The notes: a model not told the origin generated them from the sequence alone. DNA of 52,686 nucleotides from Flavobacteriales bacterium (GCA_013205245.1 JABMNH010000011.1:1-52686), one strand, 5' to 3'. Positions 15,701 to 25,333 are shown, counted from the first letter of the stretch. A program made the numbers and translations.

Positions 15701-16447
15701 ATGAAGATATTAGTTTGTATTAGTCATGTTCCAGACACCACTTCAAAAATTAATTTTACCGAAGCGGATACTAAATTCGATACATCGGGCGTGCAATTTG
15801 TTATTAATCCTCACGATGAATATGCCTTAACACGCGCCATTTGGTTTAAAGAAAAACAAGGGGCTAGCATCACAGTTGTTACTGTTGGAAATCAGAGTGT
15901 AGAACCTACTTTACGTAAATGTTTGGCAATTGGTGCCGATGACGCCATCCGCGTAGACGCAGAACCAAAAGAAGCTTTTTTTGTGGCAGAACAATTATCT
16001 GCTGTTGTTAAAGCGGGCGGATTTGATCTTGTGATAGCTGGCAGAGAATCTTTAGATTATAACGGCGGCATGGTGCCAGGTTTTTTAGCAGCCAGCTTAG
16101 GCTATAATTTTGTGAATGCCTGTACTGGTATAGAAATAGATGGCGCAAACGCAACCGTAACCAGAGAAATTGATGGTGGTAACGAAGTTCTTACAACCAA
16201 CCTACCTCTTGTTGTTGGCGGTCAGAAAGGCATTGTAGAAGAAAAAGATTTAAGAATTCCAAATATGCGCGGTATCATGATGGCGCGTAAAAAACCATTA
16301 AGTGTGGTACCTGCTGTTGATGTTACACCTAGTAGTAAAACTGTAAGTTTTGAAAAACCACCTTTAAGAGGCGCTTGTAAATTAGTCGATGCCGATAATA
16401 TTGACGAATTAATCAACTTATTACACAACGAAGCTAAAGTAATTTAG
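15701..16447 (+). CDS. etfB: Electron transfer flavoprotein, beta subunit
   Basis: EtfB (248 aa) forms with EtfA the FAD/AMP heterodimer that carries electrons from acyl-CoA dehydrogenases to the quinone pool. Family features are the start MKILVCISHVPDTTSKI, FVINPHDEYALTRAI, the GADDAIRVDAE segment, and the VIAGRESLDYNGGMVPGFLAASLG region near residues 110-135 that helps bind AMP. The C-terminal region with MRGIMMARKKPL is the usual recognition loop. etfA follows 34 bases later. A perfect palindrome upstream suggests repressor control. Confidence 0.96.
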   Translation: MKILVCISHVPDTTSKINFTEADTKFDTSGVQFVINPHDEYALTRAIWFKEKQGASITVVTVGNQSVEPTLRKCLAIGADDAIRVDAEPKEAFFVAEQLSAVVKAGGFDLVIAGRESLDYNGGMVPGFLAASLGYNFVNACTGIEIDGANATVTREIDGGNEVLTTNLPLVVGGQKGIVEEKDLRIPNMRGIMMARKKPLSVVPAVDVTPSSKTVSFEKPPLRGACKLVDADNIDELINLLHNEAKVI

Positions 16448-16481
16448 GCTTCAAAAATTCATTAAATAAAAAAATAAAAAT

Positions 16482-17450
16482 ATGTCAGTTTTAATATTTG
16501 CCGAAACATCCGAAGGGCGTTTTAAGAAAATTTCTTTCGAAGCCACTTCTTACGCAGCCAAAGTTGCAGAAATGTTGCAAACCAATCTTGTGGCACTTAG
16601 CATAAATGCATCAGAACCTAGTCAGTTATCAGATTATGGTGCCTCTAAAATTTTAAATGTAAAAAACGCTCGGTTAGATAATTTTAACGCTAAGGCTTAC
16701 GCCGATGCTATCAAACAAGCCGCTGAAGCCGAAGGCGCTACTGTGGTTGTGATTGATTCAAGCTCAAACGGATTGTTTTTAGCACCGCTTGCTGCTTATA
16801 ATTTAAAAGCCGGATTGGGTTCAAATACTGTGGCACTGCCTGTTTCTGTGGCACCTTTTATAGTAAAACGTACAGCTTTTTCAAATAAAGCTTTTTGTCA
16901 AACCGAATTGACAACATCCGTTAAGGTAATTGGCTTAGCTAAAAATGCTTTTGGTGTGTTCGAAAATAAAGTTGAAGCCACTGTTGAAGCATTTGATCCA
17001 AGTCTTAATGATGCCGATTTTAACATCGTTTCTAAAGAAATAAACAAAACTTCTGGCAAAGTAAGTATTGCCGATGCCGATATTGTTGTTTCTGGCGGAC
17101 GTGGTCTTAAAGGCCCAGAAAATTGGGGAATGCTAGAAGAATTAGCCGAGGTTTTAGGCGCTGCAACAGCCTGTTCTAAACCTGTAGCCGATTTAGACTG
17201 GCGTCCGCATAACGAACATGTTGGTCAAACTGGTAAACCCGTAGCTGCAAATTTGTATATTGCTATTGGTATATCGGGTGCCATTCAACATTTAGCAGGT
17301 ATAAATGCTTCTAAAGTAAAAGTTGTTATCAACACAGATCCCGAAGCGCCTTTCTTTAAAGCTGCAGATTATGGTATTGTTGGTGATGCTTTTGAAGTTG
17401 TACCTCAACTGGTTGAAAAATTAAAAGCCTTTAAACAAAATAACGCATAA
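16482..17450 (+). CDS. etfA: Electron transfer flavoprotein, alpha subunit
   Basis: EtfA (322 aa) binds FAD through its C-terminal domain. The motif VVSGGRGLKGPENW (about residues 206-219) and the stretch DLDWRPHNEHVGQTGKPVAANLYIAIGISGAIQHLAG (the Q-T-G-K and ISGAIQH residues contact FAD) are intact. The N-terminal domain begins MSVLIFAETSEGRFKK. Length is normal. It is the second gene of the etfBA operon and is followed 28 bases later by a strong terminator. Confidence 0.96.
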   Translation: MSVLIFAETSEGRFKKISFEATSYAAKVAEMLQTNLVALSINASEPSQLSDYGASKILNVKNARLDNFNAKAYADAIKQAAEAEGATVVVIDSSSNGLFLAPLAAYNLKAGLGSNTVALPVSVAPFIVKRTAFSNKAFCQTELTTSVKVIGLAKNAFGVFENKVEATVEAFDPSLNDADFNIVSKEINKTSGKVSIADADIVVSGGRGLKGPENWGMLEELAEVLGAATACSKPVADLDWRPHNEHVGQTGKPVAANLYIAIGISGAIQHLAGINASKVKVVINTDPEAPFFKAADYGIVGDAFEVVPQLVEKLKAFKQNNA

Positions 17451-17478
17451 AATTTATTAAATTGTGCTCCGAAAGGCG

Positions 17479-17524
17479 GCCTAATTAATGGTTAAATAAG
17501 CCCATTAATTAGGCTGTTTTTTTT
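17479..17524 (+). terminator. Strong rho-independent terminator after etfA
   Basis: A perfect 13-base stem, GCCTAATTAATGG (17479-17491) with CCATTAATTAGGC (17502-17514), is followed by a G and eight T residues. The next gene starts only 14 bases after the T-run. Confidence 0.95.
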
Positions 17525-17538
17525 AAATTTAAAATCAT

Positions 17539-18141
17539 TTGAGTTTAGTACGGTTAAATATTCAAGGTATTTCTTACAGCCAAACCCAAAGTGGGGCGTA
17601 TGCTTTAATTCTAAAAGAAGTTGTTGGCGAACGCACATTACCTATAATTATAGGCGCTTTCGAAGCCCAATCTATTGCCATCGCTTTAGAGCACGAAATA
17701 AAACCACCAAGGCCACTTACGCATGATTTATTTAAAACTTTTGCAGAAAGATTCAACATTAAAGTCAAACAAGTTATCATTCATAAGTTGGTAGATGGCG
17801 TGTTTTTCTCTAGTCTCATTTGCGAACGCGATAAAATAGAAGAAATAATTGATGCACGCACTTCGGATGCTGTGGCTTTAGCTATAAGGTTTAATTCTCC
17901 TATCTATACTTATGCTACGATTTTAGATAAAGCAGGTATTTTTCTTAAAATGAAAGAAGATTTTAAGATACACAAAGAAGAAAGTGCTTCTGATGTTGTA
18001 AAAGCACAACCAACACCAAAAAAAGACACTTTCTCTAAATTGACTTTAAAAACCTTAAATACCAAATTAGAACAAGCTATAGCTAGCGAAGATTACGAAT
18101 TAGCTGCCCAAATACGAGATGAGATTAACAAACGAAACTAA
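17539..18141 (+). CDS. Bifunctional nuclease family protein with C-terminal UVR motif
   Basis: The 200-residue product has the bifunctional nuclease (DUF151) domain over residues about 1-135 (YALILKEVVGERTLPIIIGAFEAQSIAIALE, then DARTSDAVALAIRFNSPIY). The C-terminal UvrB/UvrC-type motif is at residues about 170-200 (KTLNTKLEQAIASEDYELAAQIRDEINKRN). This two-domain arrangement is usual in Bacteroidota. Plant members of the family have RNase and DNase activity. The bacterial role is unknown. Translation must start at the TTG (17539), because homologues begin MSLVRLNI and no ATG lies upstream in frame before the terminator. The nucleoside transporter gene follows six bases after the stop. Confidence 0.88.
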   Translation: MSLVRLNIQGISYSQTQSGAYALILKEVVGERTLPIIIGAFEAQSIAIALEHEIKPPRPLTHDLFKTFAERFNIKVKQVIIHKLVDGVFFSSLICERDKIEEIIDARTSDAVALAIRFNSPIYTYATILDKAGIFLKMKEDFKIHKEESASDVVKAQPTPKKDTFSKLTLKTLNTKLEQAIASEDYELAAQIRDEINKRN

Positions 18142-18147
18142 CAAACT

Positions 18148-19389
18148 ATGAATATCAAATTACGATTAACCGTTTTAAACTTTTTTGAACTTTTTGTGTT
18201 CGGGGCTTGGCTAATATCTTTAGGTGGCTATTTAGGAGGTAAACTCCACTTTACAGGTACGCAAATTGGGAGTGTTTTTATGACTCTAGGTTTGGCATCT
18301 ATCATTATGCCCGCTATTGTTGGTATTATTGCCGATAAATACTTGAGTGCTCAAAAACTTTTAGGGCTCCTTCATATTTTTGGCGCTGGTTTTATGTTCT
18401 ATCTAGCACAAGTTAATGATTACGATACTTTCTTTTGGGTAATGTTGGGATACCTTTTGCTATATATGCCCACTATAGGACTAACCAATGCCGTATCTTA
18501 TAGCATCTTAGATAAAAATAAATTTGACATTGTTAAGGTTTTTCCGCCAATACGTGTTTGGGGAACGATTGGTTTTATTGTGGCTCTTTGGGCAATCGAT
18601 TTATTAGAATGGGCACAAAGCCCCAATCAGTTTTATTTTACGGCAGCCTTTTCTTTATTACTAGGAATCTATTCTTTTTCATTACCAGATGTACCTTGCT
18701 CTAAATCTGAAAGTAAATCTTTAATATCCCGATTAGGTTTAGATGCTTTTGTTTTATTTAAAGACAAAAAAATGGCTGTGTTTTTCATGTTTTCTATGTT
18801 ATTAGGAATCGTATTGCAAATTTCAAATGCTTGGGCATCTGAATTTTTACGCAGCTTTACAGATGGTTTTCCTGACTCATTTGCTGTAAAACATTCAAAC
18901 ATCTTAATTTCTCTTTCACAAATATCTGAAACAGTATTTATATTAACCATACCCTTTTTCTTAAAACGTTTTGGCATAAAAGCAGTAATGCTTATGAGCA
19001 TGCTCGCATGGTTTTTACGATTTGCCCTATTTGGCATTGGCAGTCCAGAAGGTCTCGGCTTAACTTATTTAGTAGTTTCTATGATCGTGTACGGAATGGC
19101 ATTTGATTTCTTTAATATTTCAGGGTCATTATTTGTAGAAATTGAAACCGATAGTAAATTTAGAAGTAGCGCTCAAGGCTTATTTATGTTACTCACTAAT
19201 GGGTTAGGTGCTTTAGTTGGTGGTTATTCTAGCGGTTTAATTGTAGATCATTTCACCAATAATGGCACAAGAGACTGGCAAACCATTTGGTTGGTATTTG
19301 CTGCTTATGCATTGGTTTTAGCCATAATTTTCGCACTTGTATTTAAATATAAACATAAGCCTGAAGCTTTAAAAGAAGTAAATCATTAA
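18148..19389 (+). CDS. nupG: NupG-family nucleoside:H+ symporter (MFS)
   Basis: The 413-residue membrane protein has about twelve hydrophobic segments and fits the nucleoside:proton symporter branch of the major facilitator superfamily. It shows the opening RLTVLNFFELFVFGAWLISLGGYL, the cytoplasmic loop ADKYLSAQKLLGLLH, FPPIRVWGTIGFI, and the late ...FFNISGSLFVEIETDSKFRSSAQGLFMLLTNG segment. The predicted role is nucleoside uptake across the inner membrane. Context fits, with a nuclease gene immediately upstream and thyA immediately downstream. Exact substrate range cannot be told. Confidence 0.88.
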   Translation: MNIKLRLTVLNFFELFVFGAWLISLGGYLGGKLHFTGTQIGSVFMTLGLASIIMPAIVGIIADKYLSAQKLLGLLHIFGAGFMFYLAQVNDYDTFFWVMLGYLLLYMPTIGLTNAVSYSILDKNKFDIVKVFPPIRVWGTIGFIVALWAIDLLEWAQSPNQFYFTAAFSLLLGIYSFSLPDVPCSKSESKSLISRLGLDAFVLFKDKKMAVFFMFSMLLGIVLQISNAWASEFLRSFTDGFPDSFAVKHSNILISLSQISETVFILTIPFFLKRFGIKAVMLMSMLAWFLRFALFGIGSPEGLGLTYLVVSMIVYGMAFDFFNISGSLFVEIETDSKFRSSAQGLFMLLTNGLGALVGGYSSGLIVDHFTNNGTRDWQTIWLVFAAYALVLAIIFALVFKYKHKPEALKEVNH

Positions 19390-19392
19390 AAA

Positions 19393-19424
19393 AAGTATCA
19401 AGTAACTGGTATTAAGTATTAAGA
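19393..19424. repeat. Degenerate AAGTATTAAGT microrepeat
   Basis: Between the transporter and thyA the sequence AAGTATCAAGTA...GGTATTAAGTATTAAG repeats a short unit imperfectly. Such degenerate short repeats are common in flavobacterial intergenic DNA. No function is apparent. Confidence 0.4.
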
Positions 19425-19464
19425 TAAAAAATGACCTTTTCCCTTTTGGGATGGCTAAAATGGA

Positions 19465-20289
19465 ATGAAACAATATTTAGATTTAGTAAAACACGTTTTA
19501 GATAACGGCATTGGTAAAGACGATAGAACAGGTACCGGAACAAAAAGTGTTTTTGGCTACCAAATGCGCTTTGATTTGCAACAAGGTTTTCCAATGCTAA
19601 CTACCAAAAAGTTACATTTAAAATCTATTATTCACGAATTGTTGTGGTTTTTAAAAGGTGATACCAACATCGCTTATCTCAAAGAAAATAATGTCAAAAT
19701 TTGGGACGCTTGGGCGGATGAAAATGGCGATTTAGGTCCGGTTTATGGACACCAATGGCGGAACTGGAATAGCGAAGGCATCGATCAAATAACAGAAGTT
19801 ATTGAAACAATTAAAACAAATCCAAGCAGCCGCAGACTTCTAGTTTCGGCATGGAACCCCAGTGTATTGCCAGACACTTCTATTTCTTTTGCCGAAAATG
19901 TAGCCAACAACAAAGCAGCTTTACCACCTTGCCATGCCTTTTTTCAGTTTTATGTTTCGGACGGAAAATTATCGTGTCAACTCTACCAACGCAGTGCTGA
20001 CATCTTTTTGGGTGTGCCTTTTAACATTGCCTCTTATGCCCTTTTAGCTATGATGATGGCTCAAGTAACGGGTTATGAATATGGCGATTTTATCCACACC
20101 TTTGGCGACGCTCATATTTACAACAATCACAAAGACCAAATAGATTTACAGTTGCGTAGAGAACCTAAAGTTCTTCCAACCATGAAACTCAATCCTAATA
20201 TCAAAAACATCTTTGACTTTACTTATGATGATTTTGAATTAATTGGATACGATCCATATCCACTGATTAGAGGAAAGGTTTCAGTTTAG
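19465..20289 (+). CDS. thyA: Thymidylate synthase
   Basis: ThyA (274 aa) methylates dUMP to dTMP with methylenetetrahydrofolate and releases dihydrofolate, which the DHFR at 42674 would recycle. The catalytic cysteine is Cys156 in [13 protein letters not shown]. The phosphate-binding arginines lie in [13 protein letters not shown] and [12 protein letters not shown], and the [20 protein letters not shown] and [12 protein letters not shown] segments are standard. The stop shares four bases (TTAG) with the stop of the converging small gene. Confidence 0.98.
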   Translation: MKQYLDLVKHVLDNGIGKDDRTGTGTKSVFGYQMRFDLQQGFPMLTTKKLHLKSIIHELLWFLKGDTNIAYLKENNVKIWDAWADENGDLGPVYGHQWRNWNSEGIDQITEVIETIKTNPSSRRLLVSAWNPSVLPDTSISFAENVANNKAALPPCHAFFQFYVSDGKLSCQLYQRSADIFLGVPFNIASYALLAMMMAQVTGYEYGDFIHTFGDAHIYNNHKDQIDLQLRREPKVLPTMKLNPNIKNIFDFTYDDFELIGYDPYPLIRGKVSV

Positions 20290-20654
20290 AAATTAGCTTT
20301 TAAACCCACTTCCCACTCATCTAAAAACGCATTAATTTCTTCGATAAACATTGCCTCTTTTTGTATGCGATTAATAGTACAATGAATAATTATTTTATTT
20401 GGTTCTGGCGGATAACCTGTTGTGATAGTCCAAGAAAAAGCATTCGGACAATCTAGTAATGTAAAACGAATACCTCCCTTAATTTTATTGTAAGATATTT
20501 TAAAGGCATCCCAAAGTGTGGCACCCTCAAAGTGAGTCTTGTTGTCTTTAATTAAAAACATTGTTTCGGTAAAAAGTTCTAAACTTAAAGGGGTTATTTT
20601 TTCTTGTAAAATTAATTCTGATACTTGTTTATCTATAATTCTAAAAAATTCCAT
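20286..20654 (-). CDS. Small uncharacterised protein
   Basis: I do not recognise this 122-residue protein. It has no signal peptide or membrane segment. The N-terminus is helical ([25 protein letters not shown]), the centre is strand-rich with aromatic residues ([34 protein letters not shown]), and the C-terminus is acidic ([16 protein letters not shown]). It lies downstream of mfd by eight bases on the same strand, so the two are probably one transcript. Its stop overlaps the thyA stop by four bases. Codon use and composition match its neighbours. Confidence 0.7.
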   Translation of the reverse strand: MEFFRIIDKQVSELILQEKITPLSLELFTETMFLIKDNKTHFEGATLWDAFKISYNKIKGGIRFTLLDCPNAFSWTITTGYPPEPNKIIIHCTINRIQKEAMFIEEINAFLDEWEVGLKANF

Positions 20655-20662
20655 TTAGTGAA

Positions 20663-23600
20663 TCATTTAATGTTTTGTAATATTTTCAACGCTTTCTGCA
20701 CAGAATCTATCCTAATAAAAGTAATGAGCAAACGCAAACCTTGACGTGTTTCTTTCTCTTTTACAACACATTCTTTTGAATGATTTTGAACATATTGCAA
20801 GACCTGTGTAAATAGTGGCGATTGGTAATAATCACTTTTCTGATCGGAGACAAAATAACCCACCAACCTGTTTTTCTTTAAAACCACACGTTCTAAACCT
20901 AAATCTTTAGCCAGCCATTTTAAACGGACGCTATCTAATAAATCAATTACTTGAATAGGTGATTCGCCAAATCTATCTATCAAATTGACCTCAAAAGCGG
21001 CTAATTCATCTTCGCTTTTTAAAACGTTTAAATCTCGGTATAAATTAAGACGTTCTGTAATGATGTTGATATAATCATCGGGGAAAAGAATTTCAAAATC
21101 GGTGTCAATTTGCACCTCTTTTACAAATGTTTTTGGTTTGGCATCATCCGATTTATAAAGCGTTTTAAACTCGTTTTCTTTCAATTCTTCAATGGCTTCA
21201 TTGAGGATTTTTTGATAGGTTTCAAAACCGATGTCATTGATAAATCCGCTTTGTTCACCGCCTAATAAATCGCCCGCTCCACGAATTTCCAAATCTTTCA
21301 TCGCTATCTGAAACCCACTGCCCAAATCAGAAAAAAGTTCTAATGCTTGAATGCGTTTTCGTGCATCATCGGTCATCATATGATACGGTGGTGTTATAAA
21401 ATAACTAAAGGCTTTTTTGTTAGATCGTCCAACGCGCCCACGCATCTGATGTAAATCTGACAGTCCAAAATTATTGGCATTATTTATAAAAATAGTATTG
21501 GCATTGCTAATATCTAGACCGCTTTCTACTATGGTTGTCGATACCAAAACATCAAATTCATTATTCATAAAAGCCAGCATCAATTGCTCTAATTTTTTCC
21601 CATCCATTTGCCCATGACCCACGCCAATTTTAGCGTCGGGCAACAAACGTTGCAACATTCCCGCCACTTCTTTTATGGTATCAATACGGTTATGGATAAA
21701 AAACACCTGCCCACCTCTAGAAATTTCGTAATGTATCGCATCGCGGATGAGTGCTTCGCTAAAGCGGACAACATGCGTTTCTATAGGATGCCGGTTTGGT
21801 GGTGCTGTATTAATAATCGATAAATCACGTGCCGCCATCAGTGAAAACTGTAAAGTACGCGGAATTGGTGTAGCGGTTAGCGTTAATGTATCTACATTTT
21901 CTTTAATTGTTTTGAGTTTGTCTTTTACCGAAACACCAAATTTTTGTTCTTCATCTACAACCAAAAGTCCCAAATCTTTAAAAACAATACTTTTATTTAC
22001 CAATTGATGTGTGCCAATAACGATATCTACGGCACCACTTTCTAAATCTTTTAGAACTTGGGTACGTTGTTTCGCTGATCTAAACCGATTTAAATAGTCT
22101 ATCGAAACAGGAAAATCTTTAAGCCGCTCTGTAAAAGTTTTAAAATGCTGAAAGGCCAAAATGGTTGTAGGTACCAAAATAGCGACTTGTTTGCCATTAT
22201 CTACTGCTTTAAAAGCAGCACGAATAGCCACTTCGGTTTTACCAAAACCAACATCGCCACAGACCAATCTGTCCATTGGTTGTGCACTTTCCATATCAGT
22301 TTTTACATCTTGGGTGGCCTTGTATTGATCGGGTGTATCTTCGTAAATAAAACTCGCTTCCAACTCGTTTTGCAAATAACTATCAGGGTTATAGGCAAAA
22401 CCATTTTCCATTTTCCGTTTGGCATAAAGCTTAATTAAATCGTAGGCAATTTGCTTGACACGTGTCTTGGTTTTTTGTTTTAGTTTTTGCCAAGCACCCG
22501 ATCCTAACTTGTAAAGTTTAGGCGGATTTCCATCTTTACCAGTATATTTCGCAATCTTGTGAAGTGCATGAATGCTGATGTACAACACATCTCTATCACC
22601 ATAAATAAGTTTAATGGCTTCTTGTGTTTTACCTTCTACATCAATTTTTTGCAAGCCACCATATTTACCAATTCCGTGGTCAATATGTGTTACGTAATCT
22701 CCAATTTCAAGATTTGTTAATTCTTTTAAAGTGATGGCCTGCTTTTTTGCAAAGCCGTTTTTGAGTCTAAATTTATGATAGCGTTCAAAAATTTGATGAT
22801 CGGTGTAGCACACAATTTTTGCGTCATTATCAACAAAGCCTTGGTATAAAGGATAGACCAAAGTTTTGTAATGTAATGCGGCATCTAATTCATCAAAAAT
22901 ATCATGAAACCGTTCGGCTTGCTTTTCATTAGTGCAACATAAATAATTGGTAAATCCGTTAGCTGTATTTTCTTTAAAATTAGCGACAAGCAAATCGAAT
23001 TGCTTGTTAAAAGCAGGTTGCGGGTTGGTATCCCAACTAAAATTAATCCTTTCAGAAATGCCAGAATTAGATTTAACACTTTTATTGGTATCGTTAATTA
23101 CAACCGATGTAAAGAATGTTAATTGTGACGAAATAATGGCAGCATCACAAAATAATTCTTGGGGTTTATGTTGTTTGATTTCTCCTTTTATCTCTTTAAA
23201 AGCAACTTCGGCTTTGGCATAAAGACTGTCTAAACTATGACTCAAAGCTTTAATATCTTTTACAAAAACAACGGTCTTAGCCGATATGTATTTTAGAAAA
23301 GTATCACGTTTTTCTTCTAAGGCTTTATTTTCTACATTCGGCATTAAATTTATCCTTGACAACTTTGTGATAGACAATTGAGTTTCTACATCAAAAGTCC
23401 GAATACTATCAACCTCATCACCAAAAAAGGCTATCCGATAAGGTTCGTCATGAGAAAACGAGAACACATCAATAATACCACCTCTTACAGCAAATTGCCC
23501 GGGTTCTGACACAAAATCGACCCGCTCAAAATGCATTTCGAAAAGGAGTTCATTTATAAAATCAAGCGACAGGTCATCACCAACTTCAATTTTAAGGGTA

Positions 23601-24022
23601 TTCCTTTTAAGCTCTGCTTTGCTTACCACTTTTTCGAATAAAGCTTCGGGGTAAGTTATAATGACAGCTGGCTTTTTTCTAGAATTAATATGATTTAAAA
23701 CCTCGGCGCGCAATAAAATATTGGCATTATTGGTTTCCTCAATTTGATACGGACGGCGGTAGGAACCTGGATAAAACAACACGTTTTTATCGCCCAATAA
23801 TTGTTCTAAATCATTGAGATAATAGGCCGCTTCTTCTTTATCATTTAAAATAAGTAGGAAAGGTTTTTCTGCTTTTTTAAAAGCCCCAGAAATAACAAAA
23901 GACAAGGCGGATCCCACCAAATTTGACACACTAATTTGGTTATTTGGTACAAGCAACCCATCAGATAAGGCTAAAACCTTAAGCGTTTGTTCTAAAGTTG
24001 TAATGAGTTTTTTGGCACTCAA
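20663..24022 (-). CDS. mfd: Transcription-repair coupling factor
   Basis: Mfd (1119 aa) removes RNA polymerase stalled at DNA lesions and recruits UvrA. Domains in order are: a UvrB-like N-terminal module (about 90-330, with EPGQFAVRGGIIDVFSF), the RNA polymerase interaction domain (about 445-520, with GDYVTHIDHGIGKYGGL), a RecG-like helicase (Walker A GDVGFGKTEVA near 590, DEEQKFG Walker B, TATPIPRTLQ, MRGRVGRSNKKAFSY), and the C-terminal TRCF domain. The start is a TTG at 24022. I see no ATG nearby, and the promoter-like TATCTTTG at 24040-24047 leaves only a very short leader. The small unknown gene at 20286 follows. Confidence 0.97.
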   Translation of the reverse strand: MSAKKLITTLEQTLKVLALSDGLLVPNNQISVSNLVGSALSFVISGAFKKAEKPFLLILNDKEEAAYYLNDLEQLLGDKNVLFYPGSYRRPYQIEETNNANILLRAEVLNHINSRKKPAVIITYPEALFEKVVSKAELKRNTLKIEVGDDLSLDFINELLFEMHFERVDFVSEPGQFAVRGGIIDVFSFSHDEPYRIAFFGDEVDSIRTFDVETQLSITKLSRINLMPNVENKALEEKRDTFLKYISAKTVVFVKDIKALSHSLDSLYAKAEVAFKEIKGEIKQHKPQELFCDAAIISSQLTFFTSVVINDTNKSVKSNSGISERINFSWDTNPQPAFNKQFDLLVANFKENTANGFTNYLCCTNEKQAERFHDIFDELDAALHYKTLVYPLYQGFVDNDAKIVCYTDHQIFERYHKFRLKNGFAKKQAITLKELTNLEIGDYVTHIDHGIGKYGGLQKIDVEGKTQEAIKLIYGDRDVLYISIHALHKIAKYTGKDGNPPKLYKLGSGAWQKLKQKTKTRVKQIAYDLIKLYAKRKMENGFAYNPDSYLQNELEASFIYEDTPDQYKATQDVKTDMESAQPMDRLVCGDVGFGKTEVAIRAAFKAVDNGKQVAILVPTTILAFQHFKTFTERLKDFPVSIDYLNRFRSAKQRTQVLKDLESGAVDIVIGTHQLVNKSIVFKDLGLLVVDEEQKFGVSVKDKLKTIKENVDTLTLTATPIPRTLQFSLMAARDLSIINTAPPNRHPIETHVVRFSEALIRDAIHYEISRGGQVFFIHNRIDTIKEVAGMLQRLLPDAKIGVGHGQMDGKKLEQLMLAFMNNEFDVLVSTTIVESGLDISNANTIFINNANNFGLSDLHQMRGRVGRSNKKAFSYFITPPYHMMTDDARKRIQALELFSDLGSGFQIAMKDLEIRGAGDLLGGEQSGFINDIGFETYQKILNEAIEELKENEFKTLYKSDDAKPKTFVKEVQIDTDFEILFPDDYINIITERLNLYRDLNVLKSEDELAAFEVNLIDRFGESPIQVIDLLDSVRLKWLAKDLGLERVVLKKNRLVGYFVSDQKSDYYQSPLFTQVLQYVQNHSKECVVKEKETRQGLRLLITFIRIDSVQKALKILQNIK

Positions 24023-24039
24023 AAAAATAAAATTTTGAG

Positions 24040-24047
24040 CAAAGATA
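24040..24047 (-). promoter_or_regulatory. Promoter -7 box for mfd
   Basis: The minus strand reads TATCTTTG, matching TAnnTTTG. It ends 17 bases before the TTG start of mfd, so the transcript would be nearly leaderless if this box is used. Confidence 0.45.
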
Positions 24048-24093
24048 CAGAGGTAAACCCAATCATAAATTAAAAATTAAAAAAAATGTTTTA

Positions 24094-25239
24094 TTACTTA
24101 AAACAACTCAGCAATGTGTCAAAATCAACTTTAGAATTATAGACATTAGGCGCTACACGAATAGCCTTCCCTCTAAAGGATACAAAAATTTTATGGGCAT
24201 CAAACTTTGCTTTTAAAGCTTCTATATCAATATGAGAAGGTAAATAAATACCAAATAAATGCTTGGCTCTAAAATCTGGTTCTTCAATAAAACAGCCCAT
24301 TTCTTTAAGAGTGGCAATAGCTTCTTCTGTAATATTTTGACAGTAATCTTGAATGTTTTGCGGCTGCCATTCCAGTATTTGTTCGATGGCTTTTGTCAGC
24401 ATTGGCGTATAAACAAAATTGCTCACTTCGCCCATATTATAACGCCCTGCTTTTGGTTGGTAATTTTCTTGGTAATTTACTAAGTTGGAGAAATCTTCAC
24501 TTTCAAAACGGTTTATCCAATTGTCTTCAATCGGAATACCGTCATTAAATGTTTTGCTAAAATAAGCCAAGCCTAAACCGTAAGCGCCCATTAACCATTT
24601 GTAACCCGCACAAATTAAGGCATCAGGTTGAATTTTAGCCACAGAAAAAGGCAGTGCGCCCACACTTTGCGTGCCATCTATAATCAGTAAAGCATTGTGC
24701 TTTTTTGTTTTCTGTCTGATTTTTTCTAAATCGAATAAAGTACCATCTGCCCAATGAACATGAGGCATAGCCACAACTGCCGTTTTATCGGTAATCGCAT
24801 TTAAAATAGCTTCGTTCCACAATTTACCACGACCCAATTTCAATTCGGGGGCTTCTACAAAAACCACTTTGGCAGCATACTTTTTAGCCAGTTTTTGCCA
24901 GGTATAAACATTACTCGGAAACTGTTCTTGAAGCATGATAATTTCATCATCTGCTTTAAGTGAAATGTTATTTGCAACTGTTGCCATGCCATAAGAAACC
25001 GAAGGAATAATAGCTATTTGACCAGCATCTGCAACTTCAACCAATTGTGCAAACTTCTGTTTTAAAATTTTTGTGTTTGTAAAAAAATCGGTGGCGCTAA
25101 TGCTTGTAGGGTTCGTTTTTTTTAAAAGATTTTCCGTGCCAATTTTGGCAACACTATTTAAAAGTGGTGCCATATAAGCACCATTTAGAAAGGTAATGTC
25201 TTTTGGTAAATTGAATAAATGTGACTGATTGCTAATCAT
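24094..25239 (-). CDS. Class V aminotransferase-fold PLP enzyme
   Basis: The 381-residue product belongs to the fold-type I, class V aminotransferase/cysteine desulfurase superfamily. The PLP lysine is Lys214 in CAGYKWLMGAYGLG. The PLP-ring and phosphate contacts are Asp188-Gly-Thr-Gln191 in IIDGTQSVGALP and the VSYGMATVANN turn near residues 81-91. There is no mobile catalytic cysteine loop of the IscS type that I can see, and the GAYMAPLL start resembles the kynureninase/isopenicillin-epimerase-like branch. The substrate is unknown. The gene is separate from mfd (71-base gap) with its own -7 box at 25251-25258. Confidence 0.85.
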   Translation of the reverse strand: MISNQSHLFNLPKDITFLNGAYMAPLLNSVAKIGTENLLKKTNPTSISATDFFTNTKILKQKFAQLVEVADAGQIAIIPSVSYGMATVANNISLKADDEIIMLQEQFPSNVYTWQKLAKKYAAKVVFVEAPELKLGRGKLWNEAILNAITDKTAVVAMPHVHWADGTLFDLEKIRQKTKKHNALLIIDGTQSVGALPFSVAKIQPDALICAGYKWLMGAYGLGLAYFSKTFNDGIPIEDNWINRFESEDFSNLVNYQENYQPKAGRYNMGEVSNFVYTPMLTKAIEQILEWQPQNIQDYCQNITEEAIATLKEMGCFIEEPDFRAKHLFGIYLPSHIDIEALKAKFDAHKIFVSFRGKAIRVAPNVYNSKVDFDTLLSCFK

Positions 25240-25250
25240 AATTTTTGTTT

Positions 25251-25258
25251 CAAATATA
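25251..25258 (-). promoter_or_regulatory. Promoter -7 box for the class V aminotransferase gene
   Basis: The minus strand reads TATATTTG, a match to TAnnTTTG, 11 bases before the start codon. Confidence 0.4.
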
Positions 25259-25281
25259 CTATAAATCTAATTATTAATTTT

Positions 25282-25316
25282 ATTTTTAGATATGTCTAAA
25301 AATTATTTTACTTTTG
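25282..25316 (+). promoter_or_regulatory. Metal-regulator operator and promoter upstream of the DtxR/MntR-type gene
   Basis: The inverted repeat ATTTTTAGA-TATG-TCTAAAAAT (25282-25303) lies just upstream of the -7 box TACTTTTG (25309-25316), and a further half-site TCTAAA overlaps the start region (about 25317-25322). The symmetry and TTTAGA/TCTAAA half-sites are typical of DtxR/MntR-family sites. The regulator gene starts 18 bases downstream, so autoregulation together with the ZIP transporter is likely. Confidence 0.65.
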
Positions 25317-25333
25317 TCTAAATTTTATTTATA

